The translations under genes were made by a program, and so were the position numbers. From Tridacna crocea (Eukaryota; Mollusca; Bivalvia; Cardiida; Cardiidae), in contig OX031062.1 in assembly GCA_943736015.1 (NCBI GenBank), positions 52,874,962 through 52,938,961 on the forward strand: DNA of 64,000 nt, in the 5' to 3' direction. This document shows positions 44,801-56,800 of this stretch, piece after piece. Position 1 is the first letter of the stretch, and each line of letters opens with the position of its first letter. The notes below the pieces were generated by a model. That model worked only from the letters and a program-made list of their open reading frames with translations, made no database searches and had not been told where the DNA came from.

Positions 44801-47800
44801 TTTTGTGAAGAATAGAAAATTGTTGGAAAAGGAGGAAATGCTGGTTACCAGTATTTTCTCCTTTTCCCCTCATACTTTCCAAAGACTTCTTTCGCAGGGG
44901 CGTCAAAAGTAGGGATTATGTGGTAATGGGTCAAAACTCTCTGTCTCTCATGCTTTTTCAACATCACCAGAGAATGAAACTAGGCCTGTCAAAAAAATAT
45001 GTGTTTTGGCTTTCCCAACGCTACCTAGAAACTCAGCTGCCAAACCTAAACTTTTTATTCTTTGATTGAAAAAAGAAATTCTGTGTGATTTCTGAACATG
45101 GTCCATGTAAATGGTTTCTGGAAAAAAAATCCCTACCTACCCTACCTACAGTGTCTTGGACCAATCACAGGGTGGTTTTTTAGCTCACCTGAGCACAACA
45201 TGCTCAAGGGGAGCTTTAAGGATCGCCTTGTGTCCATTGTCCGTCGTCAATTCTTTAAACATCAACCTCTCCTAAACTGCTGGGCCAATTTGAACCAAAT
45301 TTGGCTGGATTGTTCCTTGGGAGGTCTTCTCTAAAATCTGTTCACAGAATTTGATTCCATTAAAACCTCTGGTTGCCATAGCAACCAAATGGAATATTTT
45401 AAGAAATTCTTTAAAAATCTTCTGCTCTGAAACCGCTGGCCAGATTTTAAAATAATTTCACAGAGCTGTTCCTTTGGTGGCCCTTTTCTTTAATTATCTT
45501 TAACCCCTAAAGCCTCTTTGCAACTGTAATTACTTTTGTAGCCAGTGTAGATCAGGGTCAGACCACACAAAACAAGGAGTCTTTGATCTACACTGTCTGC
45601 TTAACTGAAACACTGAAGAAAAAAATCAGCTATCATGAAAATGCAGTTACTTAGATCTTGCTTCTACACTGAATTTTTTTGTTGGGTTTATTTGGCCATC
45701 TTAGTTTAAACATATTTAGTTTACATCGATTGAAATACAAGTTCTTACAACTTATACTAATCTCTCTCGATTCTGCTTCCTGGGAACTACACCAGTACTT
45801 GCGCCGAATGTGTGGGCCAATGAAAAATCCCAATATTGACACCCCTCCCTGGTATCGAACTCGGGACCTTTAGGTTGTGAGGCCGACACTCTACGTCGCG
45901 ACCACGGACACCACATGGCCCTCTTAGACTTAAATGCTTTTAAAAAAAGTTTTGGGTAAAGGAAGAAAATGCTGATATATAGCTTTTTTCCATATTTTTA
46001 AAAGCTTTCTCCCTCAGAATCATAAGTTGGAATTTTTCTCATTTGTTTAGATTTTTTATTGTTAGCAACACTTACACATTCTTGCAGCATGCTATCAAAT
46101 ACACCTGTTGAAAATTTATTACAGTGATTTATAAATCTTTCTCGTTATTTCTGACCGGTTTGTAGTCTTCATATACATATTTTCCTTTTTTGGACAATCT
46201 AGATTTTCTTAAATTAATGACATTGTTACCAGCACAAATAAGAAATTTCCCAAAATCTAAGAAATCTTGAGTTAAGAAATGTTTTAACCCATTACCACAC
46301 AATCCCTACTTTTGACGCCCCTGAGAAAGAAGCCTATAGAAAACATTGTGGGAAAAGGAGAAAATGCTGGTAACAAGCATTTTCTCCTTTTCCCACAATG
46401 TTTTCTACCCTTCACAAAACAAATTTCAAATTTTCAGTCACTTTTATTTTGTCGTCTGCAAATGCTTTCAATTTGGACAAGCCTAAATATCTGTCGTTTG
46501 GTAAAGAGATAGGATATGATAATTCATCTTGAATCATAGCATCTCTGACTTGAAAAACATGTGTAGTTGTATGCAATATTGTTCAAGTTAGCCAATTACC
46601 ACACTATCCAGAGTTTTAACGACCCCAAGGAAAAGGCCTTTTGTACACATTGTGGTGAAAGAAGAAAAATGCTGGAAAACATTGCCTCCTTTTCCTACAA
46701 TGTGTTCTACCCTTTCAAAGAAAAATTAAGGTAGTGTAACATTTAATTTGTGATCTGCAAATGACTTCAATTTTGTTAGAACAGTCCGAAATACACTTTG
46801 AATAGAGGAAATAAAGTATTGAATTATTTTCCAGGTTTTATGGAGCAACATCAGGAGTGTTCAGACTATTTCCAGGCATGCCTTTACCTAACAATTATGA
46901 CCACATGAAAACAGACTGGTAGGTTACAAAACACACATAGATAGCCCGACACCAATATTAGATAAGCACCCAGTTCCTATACAATTGAATCTGACTTTTA
47001 AATGCCCTGTAGAAAAAGGCTTTAGTAAACTCAGGAAAAGGAGAAAATGCTGGTAACCATTATTTTCTCCTTTACTGGCAATGCTTTCGACTGCTTGGAT
47101 AGTGTCATTTAAGCTGTGTTTATGTCAATTCTGCAAATACTTTGAATTTGAACACTTCCAGAATTGTGTCATTTTTAAATGTTTCTTTTACATCCTGACT
47201 ATGAGCAGAGGATATATAGATTCACTCTTTAACACATGGCATAATTTTAGAACCATCCAAATTTAAAGCAATTGCAGGCTACAACTTAGATGTAGCTGAA
47301 ATGTTTGTATCATCTTGTAAATGGTAGAAAACATTGTTAAATAGGAGAAAATGCAGATTACTGGCATTTCCTACTTTTCTTCCTTAGAGTTGTTAAGACT
47401 TTGGATCATGTGATAAAGACGAAATAACATTTTTTTTCTACAAACATTAACGCTTTACCAAACAATCCAGAGGTTTAATGGCCCAGAGAAAGTAGCCCTT
47501 TGAAAGCATTTCGAGAAAAGGAGAAAATGCTGGTAACCAGCATCGTCTTCTTTTCCCACCGCATTTTCTACCCCATCAAATCCCATTACATGTATTTGAG
47601 TTATACCTGAATTGTCGTCTATAAATGACTTAAATTTGGTGAGTCTGTGTTTTTCTTGTGTGGTAAGGAGTTGAATACATTCATTGAAGATATTTGTTTT
47701 TCATGGTGAAAGATCAGAATTTATTATATCCCAGCAAAATGAATGTTTTTGGGGGTATAAAGGAATAAGCCTCTACGTCTGTGTACAAAATAGTAGTGAT

Positions 47801-50800
47801 TTTGTGCTACGAACTCCTCATACAGTTTTCCCTCAATTGTATTGAAACTTTGCACATATACTGAACATATATTGAAGATTTGCAACACCTAATTTTCAAG
47901 TGTTCACTCTTCCTGGTTGAGGAATTATCTCCCCTTGAACTTCACTATTTTTTTCCGTCAAAGTGCTGGGGAGGAGGGGGGGGGAAGGTGGGGGAGAGTA
48001 TTAAGTCACTGAATGCTCTAGTTTTATCTAGTGAACATCATCTAAAATTCTTTCACTAGAGCCAGAGCCACCAATTATGGTCATGAGATGAAATAAATTT
48101 GTTTACTTTACCAAAAAAAATAAATTCATTTCAAACTTCTAACCCCTGTTTGTCTAGTACAGTAACTGCTGTTTTCAGTTAGTTTCCATGGTATACTCCC
48201 TCTGCATAACAACACCTTAAAATATTAAGTATCCTGTGGGAAATGTAGGGTATTTAGATTATATCATATTTCCGTCTTGTAAAGAGGCAGGTACTGTTTG
48301 CCCATGTAACTAGTAAGCAGGACCTACTGCTTCTGCCTTTAAAGAGTTAAAAAATGAAATTAGTTTTTAGCTCTACTGGCTTTCAGCCAGCAGAACTTAT
48401 GTCATGGCGTGGTTTCCGTCGTCCGTCCGTCCGTCTGTCCGTCCGTCCGTCTGTCTTTTTCTTGTTTACGCGATAAAGTCTTCATTTCTGGTCAGATTTT
48501 CGTGAAACTTACACAGTTTGTTTATCTCATCAATAGCTTTAACCCTATTGATTTTGAAAAAAATCCGACAAACAGTATGGGAAAAGTAGCCATTTCAAGT
48601 TGAAAATTCCTATTTCTTGTTTACGCGATTAAGTCTGTATTTTTGGTCAGATTTCCATGAAACTTGCAGAGTTTGTTTATTTTATCAATAGCTTCAACCC
48701 TATTGATTTTGAAAAAAATCCAACAAACAGTATGGGAAAAGTAGCCATTTCAAGTTGAAAACTTTAATTTCTTGTTTACGCGATAAAGTCTTCATTTTTG
48801 GTCAGATTTCTGTGAAACTTACACAGTTTATTTATCTCATCAATAGGTTTAACCCTATTGATTTTGAAAAAAACCTGACAAACAGTATGGGAAAAGTAGC
48901 CCTTTCAAGTTTAAAATTTCCATTTCTTGTTTACACGATAAAGTCTTTATTTTTGTTCAGATTTCCATGAAACTTGCAGAGTTTGTTTATCTTATCAATA
49001 GCTTCAACCCTATTGATTTTGAAAAAAATCCAACAAACAGTATGGGAAAAGTAGCCATTCAAGTTGAAAATTTTCATTTCTTGTTTACGCGATAAAGTAT
49101 TCATTTTTGGTCAGATTTCTGTCAAACTTACAGTTTGTTCATCTAATTGATAGCTTTAACCCTATCGATTTTGAAAAAAATCCGACAAACAGAATGGGAA
49201 AAGTAGCCATTTCAGATTGAACAATTTCATTGTTTGTTTAGATGATAAAGTATTTATTTGTGATCAGATTTTTATGAATTTTTCAGCTTGTTTATCCCAT
49301 CAATAGGTTTTTAACCCTTTTGAGTTTGAAAAAATTCAACAAACAGTAATGGAAAAGTAGCCATTTTGAGTTGAAAATGTCAACTTTTTTGTCTTTTGTG
49401 TAATGAATTCCTATGTATGCTTTATTTAAAAGCAAACTCTCTGCCAGTAGAGCATATTCAGGCCCTTCAGGGCCTTCTAGTTAAAGTCTGGTTGTGTGTC
49501 ATCCTAAAGTTGCTCGTGTCTTTCTTTATATTTATTCAGGTTCCAGAGAAGCATTGCCTTTCCAGATACAACATTTTACCATTATGCTAAACTGACAGAT
49601 TTCTCTAGAAATAAGGTGGTCATTGTAAGCAGAGCGGTCACTGAACAAGGGTAAATAATTAAGATTATAAAATGTAAGATTCGTTTCATGAAAATTTAAA
49701 TCTTGTCTGCACAGTTTTATTAAGATTCAAACAAAGTTTGATACCTTACAAGTTCCTTGATTCCTTTCATCAGCTTGGCTGTGTTGGAAGAAAACCGGAG
49801 GAATTTTCTCAGGTCAACCTGCATCAGGGTTTCATCAGTGTGGTACAAAAACTTTGACATTTTTTCATTATCTCTTTCATTCTTAAATCTGCTTTATATA
49901 TATATATATATATATACTAGTATATTTTAAACTTTTTGGGGAAACCTATCATTCAACTAGGGCATGTATCCTTGAAATAGTTGTAGGGTTTGGAAGTGAC
50001 TGAGAAATCAAAATTTGTTTTGGGAAGGATAGAAAACATTGTGGGAAAAGGAGAAAATGCTGGTTACCAGCATTTTCTTCTTTTCCTACAATATTTTCAG
50101 AAAGCTTCTTACTCGGGGTCATCAAAATTAGGGATTGTGTGGTAATGGGTTAAACTCCCCCAAGGAAGAAGGCTTATTTGAAATGGAGAAAAGGCTGGTC
50201 CCCAGAATTTTATCCTTTTTCCAAACTGTTTTCTACTCTTTCAAAGGCAATTATCATCATTTGAGCCACTTTCGTCATCAGCAAATTCTTTTCAATAAGG
50301 ACAAGCCCAGATTTTTTTGTCTGGTCAAAAGTTAACCCTTCACTACACAACCCCAGCTTTAATAACCATAAGGAAGAAGGCTTTAAAAAATATTTATGGA
50401 AAAGGAGATGTTGGTAGACAGCATTTTCTCCTTTTCCCACATTGTTTTCTACTAAAAAATTGATGTTTTTATTGATGTTTGCCGTGTTTTCTACTAAAAA
50501 ATTGATGTTTTTAGTGATGTTTGCCGTGTGCAAACATTTTCAATTTGGACAATGCTTAAATCTTGTCTGATAATGGGTTATTATAAAGTCAAATCGGCCT
50601 AACCATCTATCTCATTACAGCCGTCTACAGGGAGTTGTGGGCCTGACAGTCACTGCTAGATACCTAATGTCACAACTGTTGAATTCTGTAAGTCCTTTAA
50701 TCCTTTCCCAAACGACAAATTTTGGACCCTTCCAAACCAAAAGAGTTTGCAGACAACAATTTTAGATTTGGAGAAAATGGCAGAAAGTTCTCAAAAAGGG

Positions 50801-53800
50801 TAGGAAACACTGTGGGAAAAGGAGAAATTGCTCGTTATGAGCAATTTCTCCTTTTCCCGCAGTGTTTTCAAAAGCTTTTTACTGCAGACACATAACTAGA
50901 GGCGCTTGAGTGCCTGTATCGCTCCACAGGCCTGATTTTTCTGTAACGGTGAAGAGAAGTTTTTAACAATTACCATTCATTCCTGCATTTTAGGTCACTA
51001 AAGAAAAAAAGCTATGAAAAACATTGTGAGAAAAGAAGAAAATAACAGTAACCTGCATTTTCTTAGTTTTACACAATAATTTCTACCCTTTTTGATACAA
51101 GTTTTATTAATTTGAAGAATTATTAGTTTGACTGCAACATGTTTCAATTATGACCAGTTGTAAAAATTTTGTCTTCTGGTTATAGTTAAAGAGAGTCTTG
51201 TTACAAACCATTTTGGTTGGGGAAACATCAAAATATAGAAAATATGTATTGTGGCAATTGTTTTATTGAAGCTGCAGGATCAGTTTGATTGGATAACAAA
51301 ATGCCTTATCACAACAGTAAAGCCCTGTCCCTCTTTGTACTAGGTCACCAGTAGGTCACCAAACCTTTACCAGAACTAATAAAAGTGCAGGGGTTCTCTT
51401 GTTTTATATGAAAAGGATTATAGATTATGTAAAGCAACCATCTTTAACACTTTACCAAACAACAAAATTTGGGATGTGACCAAGCTGGAAGCATTTGCAG
51501 ACAACAAATTGAACATTGATGAAATGATGATTTCTCTCTTTGATAGAGTAGAAAACACTGAGGGAAAAGGAGAAAATGCTGATTACCAGCATTTTCTCCT
51601 TTTCCAAGAGTATTTTCCAAAGACTTCTTCTTCAGGGTTGTTAAAAGTCAGGATTGTATGGTAAAGACTTACAACCATAGGAACTAACCTGCAATACAAC
51701 AATGAAATCCAATGAATAGTTTGAGAGAAGAAATTTTTCAAAAGATTTTACTTTATACCATAAAAGGAAAATGAGTCCCCCATAAAAGCCATGTTTTTTG
51801 ATGGATCTTTTTTTTATAAAGGAGTTCTGTAGACCAAGGAACATTCCAGCATAATAATAATGCTATCCAATTAGCGGTTTGGGAGGAGAAGATTGTTAAA
51901 GGTTTTTAGGTCCACTGGCCAAAGGCCAGCGAGCTATTGTCATGGCGTTGTGTCTGTCGTGCATCGTTCGTGCGTTCGTCCGTGCGCGCTTCCGTAAACA
52001 TTTTCTTTAAAAAACTTCTCCTCAGAAACTATTTACTGGATTTTTACCAAATTTCACAGGAATGTTCCTTAGGTGGTCTTCTTTCAAATTCCTTCAAATA
52101 ATTGTGTTCCATGAATAATTCTGGTTGCCATGGCAACAAAAGTAAAAAACCTTTAAAAATCTTCTCCTCCCAAACCGCTAATTGGATAGCATTATTTTTT
52201 TGCAGGAATGTTTCTTAGATAGAGGTCTACAGAATTCTTTAAAAAAAAAAAAAGATCCGTCAAAAAACATGGCTTTTATGGGAGACTTATCTTCCTTTTA
52301 TGGTATGAAGTAAAATCTTTGAAAAATTTCTTCTTTCAAACTACTTGTTTTGATTTCATTGTTGTATTGCAGGTTAGTTCCAATGGTGGTAAGTCTTTAC
52401 CATATAATCCTGACTTTTAACGACCCCAAAGAAGAAGTCTTTGGAAAACACTCTTGGAAAAGGAGAAAATGCTGGTAATCAGCATTTTCTCCTTTTCCCT
52501 CAGTGTTTTCTACTCTATCAAAGAGAGAAATCATCATTTCATCAATGTTTAATTTGTTGTCTGCAAATGCTTTCAGTTTGGTCACATCCCAAATTTTGTC
52601 GTTTGGTAAAGAGTTAAAGATGGTTGCTTTACATAATCTATAATCCTTTTCATATAAAACAAGAGAATCTCTGCACTTTGATTAGTTTTGGTAAAGGTTT
52701 GTTGACCTACTGGTGACCTAGTACAAAGAGGGACAGGACACTGTTGTGATAAGGCATTTTGTTATCCAATCAAACTGATCCCTGACAAAGAAGACTTTAG
52801 AAAACATTGTGGGAAAAGGAGAAAATGCTGGTAAAGTTTTCCCACAATGTTATCTACCCTTCGCAATACAACCTCCAATTTTCAGTCACTTTTATTTTTT
52901 CATCCACAAAATGCTTTCCATTTGGACAACCCTAAAATGTTGTTGTTTGGTAATGAGTTAACTATAATCAGAAGACAAAATTTTTATAACTGGCCATAAT
53001 TGAAAGATGTTGCAGACACATAATAAATCTTCAAATTAGTAAAACTTGCATCAAAAAGGGTAGAAATTATTTTGTAAAACTTAAGAAAATGCAGGTAACT
53101 TTTATTTTCTTCTTTTCTCACAATGTTTTTCATAGTTTTTTTTCTTTAGTGACCTAAAATGCAGGTATGACTGGTAATTGTTAAAAACTTCTCTTCACCG
53201 TTACAGAAAAATCAGGCCTGTGGAGCGATACAGGCGCTCAAGTGCCTCTAGTTTACTTTGGTTGCCATAGCAACCAGAATTATTCATGGAACACAATTAT
53301 TTGAAGGAATTTGAAAGAGGACCAGTGGAGCTAAAAACCAGGGCTTGTTTGGGAAATGGTTAATTTAAATTCCTTTTCTGTTAACCAAACAATACCATGT
53401 TTTAATGACCCTGAGCTTAAAGTCTTTTGAAAATACTTTTGGGAAACAAAAATATTTAATATTTTGTCAAGGACAAACTTTGCAATATAAGGACAAACTT
53501 TGCAATTTAAGCTATCAGTAATTTGTCATCTGCAAATGCATTTAATTTGGACAAGTCTAACATTGTCACATGGTAAAAAGGCATCCTCTGCCATGCAATC
53601 TCCCGTTTTAACCACCCAAAAATAGAAGGTTGAGATTAAATTTTTTGGTGTGATAAAGGTTTAATAGTAAAGAACCAATCCAAATTTGAAATAAATATCA
53701 GTAGTGCTGACTGTCAGAGTTTCAGCAAGATGTTGAACCAGAATAATTATGATGGGATGGGGCTATGACAACAACGCTGTTTCCTCTGAAAACTGCCAGG

Positions 53801-56800
53801 TTGGAACTGTTGTAATGGAATGCCACTTTTTAGAGGATAGGTGTTTTGTAAAGGCATGTAACAATTTAAACAATTTATTTTCCAGGCCAGTGGTTGTTAT
53901 GGAAAAGAAGTACAGTGTTATATCGTAGATGCTTCTGGGTAAGTTGGCCTCAATCCCCAATTTTTCAGACAATGAAATTTTAGACCCCTCTGAATGGCAA
54001 GCATGTCCAAAAAAAAAAAAACTGAATGTTGAATTTAGTGGTAAAAGGAAGATAACTTCTGTATAATTGGAAAGTTTTGCGACATGAATTTTAGCGAATT
54101 TGAAATATTTGCAAACTTTTCTGTTGGCATAATTTGCTACAAATGTACCAACAAATAACGAGCAAACATTTCTGTATGCAAAATTTCTGTAATTGGTAAT
54201 TCTCAAATTTTGCACGATACGTTCATATCCACGTCTAGTTACACTATAATGGTTACCTACATTGTCTACAAATGTAGGATGTTTTGGCCATATACATTTT
54301 TGCCAGCATGTTTTGACCAGGACCCTTTGGCCATGGATGTTTTGGCCAACTAAATATATAAAGTAGGACATTTTGGCCAAATGTTAATTTTTGTCCCATT
54401 AACTCATTACCAAACGACAATATTTTAGACTGGTCCATATCGAAAGTATTTGCAGACGACAAAATAAAAGTGACCGAAAATTTGAAATTTCTTTTGTGAA
54501 GGTTAGAAAACATTGTGGGAAAAGGAGAAAATGCTGGTTACCAGCATTTTCTCCTTTTCCCACAATGTTTTCAAATGGCTTCTTTTCCAGGGGCGTCAAA
54601 AGTAGGGATTGAGTGGTAATGGGTTAAACATGGTTTATACATAAATAAAGACAAAATTGTATTTGATGATTACCTTAATTGCTAATTGTCATCTCTGTTA
54701 ATGAATAATGATTTAACAGTTACTTAAAATTTCTAGTTGCAACAATATTTTGAAATGAACAATAAAAAATCTAACAGTTTGCTTGAGAAGATTGCAAATC
54801 AAAGCCAAATTATGTTTTGGCCAAAGTTTTTTTACAGCAAAAAAAGCATGAAATGAACTGAATTCATATGCTTTTCTGCATCAAAAAATCTATACTTAGA
54901 AGCATAGAAGGTACATTTATTGCACTTCTCTGTGATAAAAAGCATTTGGCCAAAATGTCCTACTTTGCACATCTAGCTGGTCAAAACATCTGTGGCCAAA
55001 ACATTTTGGCCAAACCATCTGTGGCCAACACGCCCTAGCCAAAACATCCTGGCCAAAACGTCTGTGGCCAAAACGTCCTGGCCAAAACATCTGTGGCCAA
55101 ACCATCCATCCACCATTTTCTACAATTCTTACTCTTACAAACATAAGAGCAAAGATGAAATATAAACTTCACCTGGTGGGATTTGAACCCGTCTGGAAAA
55201 GAACCAGCATTTTCTCCTTTTCCCACAATGTATTGAAAATGCTTTTTTTACACAACCATAAAGACCAGGAATTGCTTGGGAAAGGGTTATCCCTTAACCA
55301 AACAGCAAAACTTTAGACTTGTACAAATTGAAAACATTCGCAGACAACAAAATAAGCATGACTCTTAAACTGAAACTTGACTTTAGAAGAGTAGAAAACT
55401 TTGTGGGAAAAGGAGAAAATGCTGGTTACCAGCATTTCTTCTTTTCCCACAATGTTTTAAAAAGGCTTACCTCTCAGGCGCATAAAAACCAGGGATTGTT
55501 TGATAAAGGGTTAAAAGGTCAAGTTAGATAACTGACATTTACAGAATCTATAGTAGATTTGAACAGATGGTTTGTAATTGATATTTTCAGATATATACTA
55601 GATTATGATGAGACCAAATCAAATGATAAGATAAAGCATCTTTCTCAACAATATCCATGGCTTGTTGCAGAATTACAGTCAATTGGTGCAATTGAAGTAA
55701 GTTTAGCATCTTGACCTTTAACTCATTACCAAACAACAACATTTTAGGTTTGTCCAAATCGAAAGCATTTGCAGATGACAAAATGAAAGTGACTGAAAAT
55801 TTGAAACTTGTTTTGTGAAGGGTAGAAAACATTGTGGGAAAAGAAGAAAATGCTGGTTACCAGCATTTTCTCCTTTTCCCACAATGTTTTCTAAAGGCTT
55901 CTTTCTCAGGGGCGTCAAAAGTAGGGATTGTGTGGTAATGGATTAACAGTGTGAAGAGGAAGTTAGGGTCCCTGTCTGGGTAGCTTAGTAGTAAGGGTAT
56001 CTGGCTGATGACCTGGTGGTTGGAAGTTCAATAACAAGTTGAGGCAATCTTGCTTTGTGGCAGTTTTTTGCCTCTCACCTCTGATGTATGCAAGAAAAGT
56101 AGTCACTGACAATAATTAGAAAGAAAGTTGTGTTAGCACTGGCTCGAGAAAGCCAGGAGACACATGCATAGCTGCAATGACTGGCATGAAATACCCAAAG
56201 CTGTTAAAAAAGGTACTATGCTTCAATACAAGGAAACAAAGCAAATTAGGGTAATGTTACAGCTATCTCTGAGATTAGATTGTAGATTCTACTTGACTAT
56301 ATATTTACATTTTTTCTACATAATTACTATTTTCTGAAATTATCTCTTCATCAGATAACAAATTTTTAGATTTTTCTAAAGAAGAAGCATTGTTAGAAAA
56401 GGAAAAACTGCTGGTACATTGTCAGCAGAGAAAAAAATGCACCATCAAGGTCACAAACTATCATTAGAACACCATTTGAATTGTATCTGTGAATTCCTTC
56501 GATATGGAGGAATCTTAAGATATTGCTGGGTTTCAAATTATTTTCTCCAAGTTTTTACTCCTCTTATATTCAGATAGCTAGACAAGTTTGAAACCATCAT
56601 GATTGATAAAGAGGTTGCTTTTTGGCAACTGTCAATTTCCTATTTTCATTTTCAACCTGAAGTCTTAGATCTTTAACTTTTTACCAACAAAATTTTAGAC
56701 TTGTCCAAATTGAAAGCCTTTGCTGAAAGCCTTTGCTGACGACAAGATAAATTTTACTCAAAAATTGAAACTTGCCTTTTGAAGAGTAGAAAACATTGTG

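Larger units (their letters stand above)
51909..53253 (+). mobile_element. Helentron/pearl-like element (inner, plus)
   Basis: Begins AGGTCCACTGGCCAAAGGCC and ends GTGGAGCGATACAGGCGCTC then CTAG. Inserted in a T run of the outer, same-family element, in the opposite direction. Contains GGTTGCCATGGCAACAAAAG, the family A copy 52391-52616 and a truncated one at 52781-52963. Confidence 0.8.
50896..53334 (-). mobile_element. Helentron/pearl-like element (outer, minus)
   Basis: On the minus strand it starts TAGCTCCACTGGTCC at 53334 and ends GGAGCGATACAGG then CTCAAGTGCCTCTAG-type sequence at 50896. It is interrupted after GGCAACCAAAGTAAA (53254) and resumes at 51908. It carries the family A copy 51443-51671. 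Confidence 0.8.
50697..53363 (+). mobile_element. Family C MITE split by nested Helentron-like elements
   Basis: The left piece 50697-50896 runs to GCAGACACATAA; the right piece 53335-53363 resumes AAACCAGGGCTTGTTTGGG and ends GGTTAA, together a full family C copy. Confidence 0.88.

Noticed and set aside
53763..54380. 205-codon minus-strand frame ending in VLVKTCWQKCIWPKHP-type sequence
   Set aside because: It overlaps exon 19 on the other strand and runs into the TGGCCAAAACAT repeats. No domain is visible.
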